From assembly GCF_004339725.1 (NCBI RefSeq), contig NZ_SMGK01000005.1, positions 124,001 through 188,000 on the forward strand: 64,000 nt of DNA, read 5' to 3'. Within the stretch, counting starts at the first letter, position 1, and each line of letters opens with the position of its first letter. The DNA comes from Acidipila rosea. GTDB lineage: Bacteria > Acidobacteriota > Terriglobia > Terriglobales > Acidobacteriaceae. Shown in pieces: positions 8,403 to 17,476 of the stretch. The translations under genes were made by a program, and so were the position numbers. The notes under the pieces were generated by a model. The model was not told the origin of the DNA and made no database searches. It saw only the letters and a list, made by a program, of their open reading frames with translations.

Positions 8403-9881
8403 ATGAATTTCACGCTTGCTGCCGCGCCTGCCACAAATGCAGAGCGCCGGGCAAAGATTGTAGCCACACTTGGACCAGCGTCGAACAATGAGACGACCTT
8501 TCGCGAACTAGTCAGGGCAGGACTTGACGTTGTTCGCCTGAATTTCTCCCACGGGACGCAGCCGGAAAAGCTGAAGCTGATCGAAATGGTCCGCAAGGTC
8601 GCGCAGGAAGAGAAAAAGGCCCTATGCATTCTGGCCGACCTGCAGGGACCGAAGATCAGGACCGGGCGGCTCGAAAACCGGATTCCTGTGCAGTTGCAGG
8701 GCGGGCAGAAGCTGACCATTACACCCCGGGACATTGCGGGCAACGCATCGGTGATCTCGACGGTTTTCCCCACACTGGCGGAGAACCTGGAGCCGGGGGC
8801 GCGGATTCTGCTGGCCGATGGGCTGATTGAGCTGCGGGTGACGGCCATTCATGGCGAGGATGTCGAGTGCGACGTGATCAACGGCGGGATGCTGGGTGAA
8901 CACAAGGGCATCAACCTGCCGGGGATTCCGGTGCGGGTGCCATCGCTGACGGACAAGGACGCGGTGGATCTTGAATTTGCGGTGAAAAACGGCGCGGACG
9001 CGATTGCCGTCTCCTTTGTACGCACGGCGGAAGATGTGCGGCTGGTGAAGGAGCGGATTGCGTCGCTCGGAGCCGATACCTGGGTGATTGCGAAGCTGGA
9101 AAAGCCACAGGCGATCGACAACCTCGAAAGCATCCTGGAAGTGGCTGACGGCGTGATGGTCGCGCGCGGTGACCTGGGCGTCGAGATGCCGCCGGAAAAG
9201 GTTCCGGCGATCCAGAAGCATGTGATTCGCCGGGCGTCAGAGTATCGCAAGCCAGTGATCACGGCGACGCAGATGTTGGAGTCGATGATCGAGAATCCGC
9301 GGCCGACGCGCGCTGAGGCGAGCGATGTGGCCAATGCCGTCTATGACGGAACGGATGCAGTGATGCTCTCGGCAGAGAGCGCTGCGGGCAAGTATCCGGT
9401 CGAGGCGGTGAAGATGATGGCGAAGATCGTCATCGAAACGGAAAACCAGATGGGCGGAATGCCGATCCATGATGGACGGCCAAGCCATGTCCGGCTGTCG
9501 GTTGCGGAGACCATCTGCGAATCGATGGCGCATGCGGCGCAGGATCTGGATATCAAGGCAATTGTGGTCTTCACCGAAACGGGCACGACGGCACGGCAGC
9601 TTTCGAAGTACCGCCCGAAGTCACCTATCTACGGGCTCTCAAGCGTCGATGTGGTCATCAATCGCATGGGACTGCTGTGGGGAGTGCATCCTGTTCTCTG
9701 CGCCAAGGCAAGCACGGCCGAAGAGATGGTGGATATGGCGGAACGGCTGCTCGAAGAGGGTGGCTTCGCTACGACCAAGGACATCCTGGGCATTGTGGCG
9801 GGAACGCGGACGAAGTCCGGCTCGACGAACTTCCTGAGGCTGCATGTGCTGGGAGACAGGGTAGAAAAGCCGGTCAGCTAG
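8403..9881 (+). CDS. pyk: Pyruvate kinase
   Basis: It makes ATP and pyruvate from phosphoenolpyruvate and ADP in glycolysis. The 492-residue protein has the family signatures KIVATLGPASN, VVRLNFSHG, ILADLQGPKIRTG, the signature around IAKLEKPQAIDN, and VMVARGDLGVEMP. The long ATQMLESM to VMLSAESAAGKYP block and a C-terminal allosteric domain with ETGTTARQLSKYRP follow. It has normal length and its own terminator. The start is MNFTLAAAPATNAERRAKIV, with a GGGGGATGG-type purine stretch just upstream. Confidence 0.97.
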   Translation: MNFTLAAAPATNAERRAKIVATLGPASNNETTFRELVRAGLDVVRLNFSHGTQPEKLKLIEMVRKVAQEEKKALCILADLQGPKIRTGRLENRIPVQLQGGQKLTITPRDIAGNASVISTVFPTLAENLEPGARILLADGLIELRVTAIHGEDVECDVINGGMLGEHKGINLPGIPVRVPSLTDKDAVDLEFAVKNGADAIAVSFVRTAEDVRLVKERIASLGADTWVIAKLEKPQAIDNLESILEVADGVMVARGDLGVEMPPEKVPAIQKHVIRRASEYRKPVITATQMLESMIENPRPTRAEASDVANAVYDGTDAVMLSAESAAGKYPVEAVKMMAKIVIETENQMGGMPIHDGRPSHVRLSVAETICESMAHAAQDLDIKAIVVFTETGTTARQLSKYRPKSPIYGLSSVDVVINRMGLLWGVHPVLCAKASTAEEMVDMAERLLEEGGFATTKDILGIVAGTRTKSGSTNFLRLHVLGDRVEKPVS

Positions 9882-9912
9882 CCGGCGGGTTGCCGATTCT
9901 GGTTTGAGGATG

Positions 9913-9954
9913 TGGGCCTTCTGCAGAACGATTGCGGAAGGCCCATCTCTTTTT
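9913..9954 (+). terminator. Rho-independent terminator of pyk
   Basis: TGGGCCTTC and GAAGGCCCA form a 9-bp stem around a 15-base loop, followed by ATCTC and five T residues. It lies 32 bases after the pyk stop codon. Confidence 0.85.
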
Positions 9955-10107
9955 GCGGCTTGGTTTACTGGCGCAGCCAGGGTTTGCAGGGCTGGGGTAA
10001 TGGGACGCACCTGTCCCGCGAAGGCTTTTCTCGGGAAATGCCATTGGTAAGCGCAACTGTGTCACTGGAGACCGCTGCCCTGGAGGAACTATGTCTTCGG
10101 ACTGAAG

Positions 10108-10266
10108 TTACGATTCTTCCTCATCCTCCGCGGTCTTTTCTTCGATTTCCATATCGCGGAACTCATCAGAGTCGAAGACCTCGCCACACTGCTGGCATTC
10201 GACGAACTCGGCATCCTCTTCGCGGGCAACGATTCGGACTTGGGGGTGTTTGCAAACGGTATTCAT
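10108..10266 (-). CDS. Small acidic zinc-ribbon-like protein
   Basis: A 52-codon frame starts at ATG 10266. It begins MNTVCKHPQVRIVAREED and contains VECQQCGEVFDSDEF. Cys5 and His7 together with Cys24 and Cys27 make a plausible half-and-half zinc-binding site, and the last 14 residues are mostly Glu and Asp. The frame is supported by a near-consensus promoter 39 bases upstream. I do not recognise a named family. The CxH plus CxxC pattern suggests a small regulatory or adaptor protein. It is divergent from the iron-sulfur operon, which may be a chance neighbour. Confidence 0.72.
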   Translation of the reverse strand: MNTVCKHPQVRIVAREEDAEFVECQQCGEVFDSDEFRDMEIEEKTAEDEEES

Positions 10267-10304
10267 TGGATGGTTTGGACCGTTGGAAAGTCGTTATGGG
10301 CAGA

Positions 10305-10332
10305 ATTGTATTCGCCCGGAGGGAGTTGTCAA
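10305..10332 (-). promoter_or_regulatory. Promoter of the zinc-ribbon gene
   Basis: The minus strand carries TTGACA (10327-10332), a 16-base spacer and TACAAT (10305-10310), five of six matches to the -10 consensus. Transcription would start near 10298, leaving a leader of about 30 bases before the ATG at 10266. Confidence 0.75.
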
Positions 10333-10391
10333 ACGCGAAGTGGGCGCGGGGGGCGGATTTTTTTGCAGGGGGCGGCAAGATAAATGCCGAT

Positions 10392-10421
10392 TTGAAATGC
10401 GGACTCTAATGGTCGTATACT
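10392..10421 (+). promoter_or_regulatory. Promoter of the isc operon with a candidate Rrf2/IscR operator in the spacer
   Basis: TTGAAA (10392-10397), 18 bases, then TATACT (10416-10421) make a good promoter, with transcription starting near 10428. The spacer contains GGACTCTAATGGTCGTAT, where GAC and GTC halves face each other as in Rrf2-type sites that repress iron-sulfur operons. An operator inside the spacer would block RNA polymerase. The operator assignment is inference. Confidence 0.6.
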
Positions 10422-10454
10422 TGGAATAGTGAAAAAGGGAGTCATGGAACCAGG

Positions 10455-10895
10455 ATGCTGAGGCTGACCAAAAAGGCAGATTATGGGCTGATGGCGCTGA
10501 AGTATCTGGCCGAGCACCCGGATGTGCCTGCGGTGAGCGCCAAGGATATCGCCGATGCGTATCACATTCCGCAGCAGCTGTTGGCGAAGATTCTGCAGCG
10601 GCTGGCCAAGGAAGGGCTGGTGAAGTCGCATGCGGGGATGAATGGCGGCTATGCGCTGGCGCGGAGTTCTCGGGAGATAACGGCCTTTGAGGTGATTCGC
10701 GCAATTGACGGTCCCTTGTTTATCACCTCATGCGTGACGGTGAGCGGAGCATGCGACTTGCATGACAGCTGCACCATCAAAGAACCACTGGCACGTGTGA
10801 ACGACAGCATTACCGATGTGCTGAAGAAGATGCGGATTGCAGACCTGGCGGGAACCGGACATGACGTCCACACGCTGGTGTCGATCAAGAGTTAA
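10455..10895 (+). CDS. iscR: Rrf2 family regulator, IscR-like
   Basis: The 146-residue protein starts [21 protein letters not shown], the standard Rrf2 winged-helix opening. Three cysteines at about 93, 100 and 106 ([15 protein letters not shown]) sit where IscR binds its [2Fe-2S] cluster. Heading the isc genes with only 25 bases before iscS, it is almost surely the autoregulator that lowers isc transcription when clusters are plentiful. The first spacing (CX6C) differs by one residue from that of E. coli IscR. A five-codon frame at 10444 with a better AGGGAG site overlaps its start and may couple translation. Confidence 0.88.
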   Translation: MLRLTKKADYGLMALKYLAEHPDVPAVSAKDIADAYHIPQQLLAKILQRLAKEGLVKSHAGMNGGYALARSSREITAFEVIRAIDGPLFITSCVTVSGACDLHDSCTIKEPLARVNDSITDVLKKMRIADLAGTGHDVHTLVSIKS

Positions 10896-10920
10896 GAAAG
10901 TGACTGGAGAAGAAAAGATT

Positions 10921-12174
10921 ATGAGCACCGTGGCATCCACAGTTGAGATTCCGGCCGGCGTAACGCTGCCAATTTACATGGACAACCATGCGACCAGCCC
11001 GCTCGATCCGCGGGTGCTGGAGGCGATGATGCCGTTCTTCACGCAGAAGTTCGGCAATGCGGCGAGCCGCAACCACTCCTTTGGCTGGGAAGCCGAGCAG
11101 GGTGTGGAGCAGGCACGCGAGCAGGTTGCGAAGCTGATCGGAGCGACGGCGAAGGAGATCATCTTCACCTCAGGCGCGACGGAGTCGAACAACCTGGCGA
11201 TCAAGGGAATCGCGGAGATGTATCGGGAGCGCGGCAACCACATCATCACGCAGGCGACCGAGCACAAGGCGGTGCTCGACACCTGCAAGCGGCTGGAAAA
11301 GGCCGGATATCGCGTGACGTATCTGCCGGTGAAGGCCGATGGCCTGATCGACATGGAAGACCTGAAGCGTGCGATCGATGACAAGACGATTCTGGTCACG
11401 ATCATGTTCGCGAACAACGAGATCGGCGTGATCCAGCCGGTGGCCGAGATCGGCAAGCTCTGTCACGAGCGCGGCGTACTCTTCCACACCGATGCGGTGC
11501 AGGCGGTAGGCAAGGTGCCGGTGGATGTGAATGCGATGAACATCGACGCGCTTTCGCTGACGGCACACAAGATTTATGGCCCGAAGGGCGTGGGCGCGCT
11601 CTATGTGCGGCGGCGCAATCCGCGGGTGCAGATCTCAGAGCAGATCAACGGCGGCGGCCATGAGCGCGGCATGCGTTCGGGTACGTTGAACGTGCCGGGC
11701 ATCGTGGGGCTGGGGAAAGCCTGCGAGCTGGCGCGGCTGGAGATGGACGAAGAGGCGAAGCGGCTGGCGGGGATGCGCGACAGGCTGAAGGCGAAGCTCG
11801 AATCGAAGCTCGACTACATTCACGTGAACGGAACGATGGAACACCATCTGCCGGGCAACCTGAACATGAGCTTTGTGTATGTGGAAGGCGAGTCGCTGCT
11901 GATGGGCATTAACGATATTGCGGTTTCAAGCGGATCGGCATGCACCTCTGCGACGCTGGAGCCATCTTATGTATTAAAGGCGCTGGGATTGGGCGACGAT
12001 GTGGCGCACAGCTCGATTCGATTCGGACTCGGCCGCTTCAATAATGACGCCGAAGTCGATTACGTCGCCGATAAGGTGATCGATGTGGTGCAGAAGCTGC
12101 GCGAGCTTTCGCCGCTCTACGAGATGGTGAAAGAAGGCATCGACATTACCAAGATCGAGTGGCAGGCGCACTAA
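10921..12174 (+). CDS. iscS: Cysteine desulfurase IscS
   Basis: IscS takes sulfur from cysteine, holds it as a persulfide and passes it to the scaffold IscU. The product has 417 residues when started at ATG 10921, which has GGAGAAG upstream; an in-frame start at 10837 lies inside iscR and is less likely. Signatures are [29 protein letters not shown], the PLP lysine in [15 protein letters not shown], and the catalytic Cys loop [14 protein letters not shown] near residue 340. This loop is the long group I type that docks IscU. Confidence 0.96.
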   Translation: MSTVASTVEIPAGVTLPIYMDNHATSPLDPRVLEAMMPFFTQKFGNAASRNHSFGWEAEQGVEQAREQVAKLIGATAKEIIFTSGATESNNLAIKGIAEMYRERGNHIITQATEHKAVLDTCKRLEKAGYRVTYLPVKADGLIDMEDLKRAIDDKTILVTIMFANNEIGVIQPVAEIGKLCHERGVLFHTDAVQAVGKVPVDVNAMNIDALSLTAHKIYGPKGVGALYVRRRNPRVQISEQINGGGHERGMRSGTLNVPGIVGLGKACELARLEMDEEAKRLAGMRDRLKAKLESKLDYIHVNGTMEHHLPGNLNMSFVYVEGESLLMGINDIAVSSGSACTSATLEPSYVLKALGLGDDVAHSSIRFGLGRFNNDAEVDYVADKVIDVVQKLRELSPLYEMVKEGIDITKIEWQAH

Positions 12175-12225
12175 AAGGGATTTGCAGCAGGCACGGTTTT
12201 TTCAAAGTTAGACAGGAGATTCAAC

Positions 12226-12651
12226 ATGGCATACAGCGATAAGGTCATCGACCACTACAACAATCCCCGCAACGTTGGCCAGCTCGATAAGTCGAGCAGC
12301 GAAGTAGGAACGGGGCTGGTAGGCGCGCCGGAGTGCGGCGACGTGATGCGTCTGCAGATCAAGGTGAATCCGGAGACGCAAGTGATCGAAGAGGCGAAGT
12401 TCAAGACCTTCGGCTGCGGCTCTGCGATCGCTTCTTCTTCGCTGGCAACCGAATGGGTAAAGGGCAAGACGGTCAGCGAAGCGATGGAGATCAAGAACAC
12501 GGACATCGTGAAGGAACTGGCTCTGCCGCCGGTGAAGATTCACTGCTCGGTTCTGGCGGAAGATGCGATCCGTGCGGCGATCGGCGACTGGAAGAAGAAG
12601 AACGGCGTAGCCGAAGGGGCGGCAGCTCCGCAGGCAGTCGCAGCGCAGTAA
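12226..12651 (+). CDS. iscU: Iron-sulfur cluster scaffold IscU
   Basis: IscU is the scaffold on which [2Fe-2S] clusters are built from IscS sulfur. The 141-residue protein has the three ligand cysteines in the expected places: GAPECGDVM, FGCGSAIASSS and HCSVLAEDA. The chaperone recognition sequence that HscA binds in E. coli, LPPVKIH, is complete just before the third Cys. An Ala-rich tail follows. It lies 51 bases after iscS. Confidence 0.96.
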   Translation: MAYSDKVIDHYNNPRNVGQLDKSSSEVGTGLVGAPECGDVMRLQIKVNPETQVIEEAKFKTFGCGSAIASSSLATEWVKGKTVSEAMEIKNTDIVKELALPPVKIHCSVLAEDAIRAAIGDWKKKNGVAEGAAAPQAVAAQ

Positions 12652-12723
12652 GGGCAGAAATAGATGCCGGTTGTCAGCTAAGGCTGGCAGCCGGCGGTTG
12701 TTTGCGAGCACCCGAGGAACAGA

Positions 12724-13107
12724 ATGGCGACCGAACTGGCAGTGTTGAACGCGGAAAATATGGCGCCGAATCAGAAGGGCATCCAGGTGACGGAGCGCGC
12801 GTTGAAGCGCATTCGCGTTGCGATGGCCAAGGAAGGCGTTTCGCCGGTGGAGGGCGGGCTGCGGCTCGGCATCCAGGGCGGCGGCTGCTCGGGACTTAGC
12901 TACAACATTCGTTTCGACACGCAGCCGCGCGAGCGCGACCGCATTTTCCAGTTTGACGATATTCGCGTCTTCGTCGATCCGAAGTCGTTTCTCTACCTGC
13001 ACGGCATGGTGCTGGATTATGAAGAGACACTGATGCGGCAGGGCTTCAACTTCATCAACCCGCATTCGACGAAATCCTGCGGTTGCGGTTCGTCGTTTTC
13101 GGCCTGA
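12724..13107 (+). CDS. iscA: IscA-type iron-sulfur carrier
   Basis: The 127-residue A-type carrier receives clusters and hands them to target proteins. The family fold is clear from VTERALKRIRVAMAKEG onward, with the three conserved cysteines in GGGCSGLSY and the C-terminal SCGCGSSFS. An extra N-terminal stretch of about 20 residues precedes the conserved domain. It stands between iscU and hscB, the usual isc order. Confidence 0.94.
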   Translation: MATELAVLNAENMAPNQKGIQVTERALKRIRVAMAKEGVSPVEGGLRLGIQGGGCSGLSYNIRFDTQPRERDRIFQFDDIRVFVDPKSFLYLHGMVLDYEETLMRQGFNFINPHSTKSCGCGSSFSA

Positions 13108-13121
13108 TCTTCCAAAGCTAA

Positions 13122-13820
13122 ATGCAAATCGCTGAACAACAATCCGTGAAGACGGCCTGCTGGTCGTGCGGCGCAGACGTGTCCGGCCCGCTGTGTGCGG
13201 CCTGCGGCAAGGTGCAGCCGGCGACGGAGCAGGACTACTTCGCTGTCTTCAGTCTGCCCCGCAGGCTCTCGCTGGACACTAAGGTGCTGGAGCGCGAGTT
13301 CTATCGGCTGAGCCGCAGACTGCATCCCGACCTTTACGCGCGCACCTCAGAGCTGGAGCAGCAGTGGAGCACGGAGCAGACCTCGCTCGTCAATGACGCG
13401 TATCGCGCGCTGAAAGATCCGATTGCACGGACGGAGTATCTGCTGAAGCTCGAAGGGATGGCGATCGGCGAAGAGACTACGGGCAAGAAGCAGCAGCCCC
13501 CCGCTGACCTGCTGGAGGAAGTCTTCGAGCTGAATATGCAGCTCGAAGAGATGCGCATGGGCGGCGACGATCCGCAGCTTCGCAGCGATCTGGAGAATGC
13601 GAAGAAGCAGTTTGAAGCGCAGCTGGCGCAGGCGGATGCAGACCTGGCGGCGCTGTGGGCGAAGTGGGATGGAGCGCTCGCCGAGGGAGACCTGACGGCG
13701 CAGATGGCCAGCAAGGAAGAGATGCTGGCGCTGCTCGATCGCAGACGCTATGTGCGCAACCTGGTCCGCGATGTGAACGCGGCGCTTGACGGGCAGAGCG
13801 GCGACGCTCCAACACCCTAA
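13122..13820 (+). CDS. hscB: HscB J-domain co-chaperone with N-terminal zinc finger
   Basis: HscB brings IscU to HscA and stimulates its ATPase. The protein has 232 residues. Residues 10-30 carry two CxxC pairs (ACWSCGADV and LCAACGK), a zinc finger found in some HscB proteins such as the eukaryotic ones but absent in E. coli. The J domain follows with [10 protein letters not shown], the HPD motif, and the C-terminal three-helix domain binds IscU. The last bases overlap no gene; hscA begins seven bases later. Confidence 0.92.
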   Translation: MQIAEQQSVKTACWSCGADVSGPLCAACGKVQPATEQDYFAVFSLPRRLSLDTKVLEREFYRLSRRLHPDLYARTSELEQQWSTEQTSLVNDAYRALKDPIARTEYLLKLEGMAIGEETTGKKQQPPADLLEEVFELNMQLEEMRMGGDDPQLRSDLENAKKQFEAQLAQADADLAALWAKWDGALAEGDLTAQMASKEEMLALLDRRRYVRNLVRDVNAALDGQSGDAPTP

Positions 13821-13827
13821 GGGATTC

Positions 13828-15756
13828 ATGGCAGACGAACGTATTGTAGGAATCGATCTCGGCACCACAAATTCGCTGGTGGCTTTTATGCAGGGCGAGC
13901 ACCCTGTAGTTATCCCCGGAGAAGATGGGGTAAACCTGGTGCCATCGGTAGTCGCGATGACTGGCGCGGATGCGCGGAGTTTTGTGGTGGGCAACAGCGC
14001 ACGTAAGGCGCTGGTGGAGTCGCCGGAGCGCGTGGTCTATTCGGTGAAGAGGCTGATGGGCCGCGGCATTGAAGATGTGCACGAGGAGCTGAAGCTTTTT
14101 CCATTTCGCATGGCGGAGGATATCGGCCCCGGCGAAGTGCTGCGCATCAAACTGGGCGAGCAGCAGTTCACACCTTCGGAGATCTCGGCGCACATCCTGC
14201 GCCAGCTGAAGCGGAACGCTGAGCGCTACTTTGGAGCCCCGGTGGCGAAGGCTGTGGTGACGGTGCCTGCCTACTTCAACGATGCGCAGCGGCAGGCGAC
14301 GAAGGACGCCGGGCGGATGGCAGGGCTGGAAGTGCTGCGGCTGGTGAACGAGCCGACCGCTGCCGCGCTGGCTTATGGCCTGGACCGCAAGAAGGAAGGC
14401 ATTGTCGCGGTCTATGACCTGGGCGGCGGCACCTTCGACATCTCCATTCTCAAGCTGCAGGACGGCATCTTCGAGGTGATCGCCACGAACGGCGATACGC
14501 ACCTCGGCGGCGACGATATCGATAATCTGCTGATCGCGATTGCTCTGGACGATATCCAGGGCGAGCTGGGGCTGGATCTTCGCGCGAATGCGGAGGCGGT
14601 GCAGGCTATTCGCAAGGCAGTGATCGAGGCGAAGATTGCGCTGTCGACGGAGACGACGAGCCGCATCAGCGTCGAGCTGCCGGATGGAAAGAAGTATCAA
14701 CGCGAGCTGCCGCGCGAGGCATTCGAGCAGATCATCAAGCCGGTGATCGACCGGACCAAGGGGCCCTGCAGGCAGGCTCTCAAAGATGCGCAGGTGACGC
14801 CGGAGCAGATCGACGAAGTGGTGATGGTGGGCGGCTCGACGCGCATTCCGGCGGTGCGCCAGCTGACGGACGAGGTGTTTCACCTGGCGGCGCGCGGCAA
14901 GAAGCCGCACATCGAGCTGAACCCAGATGAGGTGGTGGCGCTGGGCGCAGCGGTGCAGGCGAACATTCTTGGGGGCGGCTCGGCAGCGACGGAAAACATG
15001 CTGCTGCTGGATGTGACGCCGCTTTCGCTGGGCATAGAAGCGCTGGGCGGAGTGGTGGCGAAGATTATTCAGCGCAACTCTACGATTCCGGCTTCGGCGA
15101 CGGAGCACTTTACGACTGGCGTCGATGGGCAGACAAATGTCGCCATTCACGTGGTGCAGGGCGAGCGCGAGATGGCGAAGGATTGCCGCTCACTGGCGAG
15201 GTTTGACCTGAAGGGGATTCCGCCGATGTCGGCGGGGCTGCCGCGCATCGAGGTGAAATTTCTGATCGATGCGAATGGCATCCTGCATGTCTCGGCGCGG
15301 GAACAGCGCTCGGGGCAGGAGGCTGAGATCGAGGTGAAGCCGACCTATGGGCTGACGGATGAGCAGGTCGAGTCGATGATTCTGGAATCGTTCGACTATG
15401 CAGAACAGGACTTCGCCGAGCGGCAGCTGATCGAGGCGCGCAACGAGGCGGAGACGATCCTGACGGCGGTGGAGAAGGCGCCGGGGAATGCTGCGTGGCA
15501 GCAGCTGTCTGAGGAAGAACGGACGCAGATCAACATGCTGGCCGATGAACTGCGCGTGCTCAGGGAAACGGGCGAGCGCACGGCAATCCAGGCATCGACG
15601 GAAGCGCTGGACAAGGCTACGCGGCGCTTTGCGGAGTTGATGATGGATGCCGCGGTATCGAGCGCGATTGGCGGCAAGACGATGGATGCAGCCGGAGAAA
15701 ACCTGGGCGAAGCGCCGACGGTGCCGCACCCGTTTGCACCGGCTGAGATCAAATAG
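13828..15756 (+). CDS. hscA: Hsp70-type chaperone HscA
   Basis: HscA uses ATP to release the cluster from IscU. The product is 642 residues from ATG 13828 ([20 protein letters not shown]). Hsp70 motifs include the phosphate loops DLGTTNS and [28 protein letters not shown], and [12 protein letters not shown]; a substrate-binding domain and helical lid follow. In other organisms this gene is often named DnaK, but the place between hscB and fdx makes the HscA role clear. A longer in-frame start at 13786 lies inside hscB. Confidence 0.94.
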   Translation: MADERIVGIDLGTTNSLVAFMQGEHPVVIPGEDGVNLVPSVVAMTGADARSFVVGNSARKALVESPERVVYSVKRLMGRGIEDVHEELKLFPFRMAEDIGPGEVLRIKLGEQQFTPSEISAHILRQLKRNAERYFGAPVAKAVVTVPAYFNDAQRQATKDAGRMAGLEVLRLVNEPTAAALAYGLDRKKEGIVAVYDLGGGTFDISILKLQDGIFEVIATNGDTHLGGDDIDNLLIAIALDDIQGELGLDLRANAEAVQAIRKAVIEAKIALSTETTSRISVELPDGKKYQRELPREAFEQIIKPVIDRTKGPCRQALKDAQVTPEQIDEVVMVGGSTRIPAVRQLTDEVFHLAARGKKPHIELNPDEVVALGAAVQANILGGGSAATENMLLLDVTPLSLGIEALGGVVAKIIQRNSTIPASATEHFTTGVDGQTNVAIHVVQGEREMAKDCRSLARFDLKGIPPMSAGLPRIEVKFLIDANGILHVSAREQRSGQEAEIEVKPTYGLTDEQVESMILESFDYAEQDFAERQLIEARNEAETILTAVEKAPGNAAWQQLSEEERTQINMLADELRVLRETGERTAIQASTEALDKATRRFAELMMDAAVSSAIGGKTMDAAGENLGEAPTVPHPFAPAEIK

Positions 15757-15767
15757 ACTGGAAGAAA

Positions 15768-16205
15768 ATGAGCGAAGCTACACAGCAAGAGCAAACGATC
15801 GATTTAAGCAAGCCGCCCGCCGCGGATATGGTGCGCGTGACATTTATGCCCGAGGGTAAAACGGTCGAGTTCAAATACGGCACGATGCCGTATGACCATC
15901 ACGGCAAGCCGATGTCGTTTCTGGATGTGGCTGAGAACTATGGAATCTTCCTCGACCATGCGTGCGGCGGCGCCTGTGCGTGTACGACGTGCCACCTGTG
16001 GGTCAAGGAAGGCGAGCGGGGATTGAGCGAAGCAGATGAAGACGAGCTGGACCGGCTGGACCTGGCTGCCGACCTGCAGCTGAATTCGCGGCTGGGCTGC
16101 CAGGCAGTGATTACAGGGCCGGGGAGCTATGTTGTCGAGATTCCCAAGTGGAACCGGAACTATGTTTCAGAAGGCAAGCCGCTCGCGCTGAACGAGGAGA
16201 AATAA
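15768..16205 (+). CDS. fdx: [2Fe-2S] ferredoxin of the isc system
   Basis: The 145-residue ferredoxin supplies electrons for cluster assembly. The cluster ligands are in HACGGACACTTCHLWV and the fourth Cys in SRLGCQAV, as in the adrenodoxin-type Fdx of isc operons. A leading segment of about 25 residues is rich in polar residues and lacks a signal peptide. It lies 11 bases after hscA and 2 bases before iscX. Confidence 0.94.
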   Translation: MSEATQQEQTIDLSKPPAADMVRVTFMPEGKTVEFKYGTMPYDHHGKPMSFLDVAENYGIFLDHACGGACACTTCHLWVKEGERGLSEADEDELDRLDLAADLQLNSRLGCQAVITGPGSYVVEIPKWNRNYVSEGKPLALNEEK

Positions 16206-16207
16206 CG

Positions 16208-16426
16208 ATGGCCCGCGAAATCACCTGGAATGACTCGGAAGAGATCGGCATTCAGCTGCAGGAGAAATTTCCTGATCTTGATCCGCTGACGGTTCGCTTC
16301 ACGGAGTTGCACAAATATGTGACGGAGCTTGAGGGCTTCTCCGATGAGCCGGCGAAGTCGAATGAGTCCAAGCTGGAAGCCATCCAGATGGCGTGGTACG
16401 ACGAGTACCAAGACGCGCAGGGTTGA
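16208..16426 (+). CDS. iscX: Iron-sulfur assembly accessory protein IscX
   Basis: This 72-residue protein (MAREITWNDSEEIGIQLQEKF) matches IscX/YfhJ: an N-terminal ITWxD segment, DPLTVRFTEL, and a C-terminal LEAIQMAWYDEYQD. IscX binds iron and IscS and tunes cluster formation. It starts two bases after the fdx stop and ends the isc operon, converging with yraN with only seven bases between the stops. Confidence 0.93.
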   Translation: MAREITWNDSEEIGIQLQEKFPDLDPLTVRFTELHKYVTELEGFSDEPAKSNESKLEAIQMAWYDEYQDAQG

Positions 16427-16433
16427 GTCCCAC

Positions 16434-16925
16434 CTACCGCCAGTCAAAGGCGCTGATAAAGTGCTCGAAGGCTGGCGGCTTTCCTTCTTCAAAATAGACT
16501 GACAGAATATCGAAGCGAGCCGGCACGTTCGCATCCGGCAGCTGCCTGACGTAAAGACGAGCGAGCCTGCGCAAGGTGCGGCGCTTGTGTTCATCGACTG
16601 CTGCCTCGGCGGTGGCGATGTCGCGCGTGGTGCGCGTCTTGACCTCGACGAAGCAGAGGATGTCGCGATCCCAGGCGATGAGGTCGAGGTCGCCGGGAGC
16701 GCGTCCGGAGCGCCATCCGTGGGCGACGACGGTGTAGCCGAGCCTGCGCAGATGGAAAAGCGCGGCGCGCTCGCCACGGCGGCCAGTGGCGAGGTGCTGC
16801 GGCTGGCGTGCGATGCGCGGGGCGGCGGCGCGGTGGCAGCGGTCGAGAAAGCCCTCAAGCAGACGCAGGCGGATGGATTGCAGTGTCGGCACCTTAGCTG
16901 CCATTGTGCCGTACGCGGGGAGCAT
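16434..16925 (-). CDS. YraN/UPF0102 family nuclease-like protein
   Basis: The 163-residue protein has the UPF0102 core: TGRRGERAALFHLRRLGY, then the restriction-endonuclease-like active site APGDLDLIAWD and LCFVEVKTRT with the D-ExK pattern, and AVDEHKRRTLRRLARLYV. The cellular role is uncertain although the fold is that of Holliday-junction and restriction nucleases. An N-terminal extension of about 45 residues is unusual; internal ATG codons (for example near 16904) could be the real start. Confidence 0.83.
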   Translation of the reverse strand: MLPAYGTMAAKVPTLQSIRLRLLEGFLDRCHRAAAPRIARQPQHLATGRRGERAALFHLRRLGYTVVAHGWRSGRAPGDLDLIAWDRDILCFVEVKTRTTRDIATAEAAVDEHKRRTLRRLARLYVRQLPDANVPARFDILSVYFEEGKPPAFEHFISAFDWR

Positions 16926-16960
16926 GAGGAAACATTCTTTTTTTATCTCCCGAAGAGTTA

Positions 16961-17476
16961 CTAGAAGAGATTTCCTGCGATCATCCGTGCCAGCCGTTCG
17001 AATTGTTCAGACTGGAGGGCTCGTGCGGCGGGTGAGGATGGTCGCGTGGTTTGCATCCATTGCAGGGTGAAGGTCCGGTCTCGAACCCTGCTGGTGATCT
17101 GCTCTACATGGAGGCCGTGCGTCTGCCTGAGATCGCAGCGCGATGCGTCGTTGCCGATGCCCCTCAGCGGCATGCTGCTGCCCATGCAATCACGCGTGCG
17201 AGTTGCAGCATCCCTTGCAGCGTGTGCTGCCGGTGTGATCGTCAACCGAAGCTCCGCCCTCGAGGAACCCTGCTGATGAGTGAAGGAGCACATGGTGTCT
17301 TCATCATTTGCGGAGAGGGTTTTAACCTCAGGCAGGCCTCCGAGCAGCGTGGCTGCGGAAGCGCTGTTCAGCCACTCGCAGGCTGGCTGTGCCCAAGCGT
17401 TGGCTGCCGGGACAAGAAGCGCAGCCGCTGCCAGGCCGCAGGCTATTTTTCGCGACCGCTGCAGGAGGATTCTCAC
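16961..17476 (-). CDS. Small exported protein, function unknown
   Basis: The 171-residue protein has a clear signal peptide ending AANAWAQ near residue 29. The mature part has four Cys (CEWL, MCSF, RDCMG, RCDL), which could form two disulfides in the periplasm. I do not recognise a family. Its ATG overlaps the stop of the CRTAC1 gene by four bases, so it is translated with that operon and may act with the secreted proteins encoded upstream. Confidence 0.75.
   Translation of the reverse strand: MRILLQRSRKIACGLAAAALLVPAANAWAQPACEWLNSASAATLLGGLPEVKTLSANDEDTMCSFTHQQGSSRAELRLTITPAAHAARDAATRTRDCMGSSMPLRGIGNDASRCDLRQTHGLHVEQITSRVRDRTFTLQWMQTTRPSSPAARALQSEQFERLARMIAGNLF

Noticed and set aside
10444-10461. 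Five-codon frame with a good ribosome-binding site overlapping the iscR start
   Set aside because: It may couple translation, but the frame is too short to support as a gene.
13477-15150. 557-codon minus-strand open frame opposite hscB and hscA
   Set aside because: It is the reverse shadow of conserved chaperone genes and has no recognisable motif.
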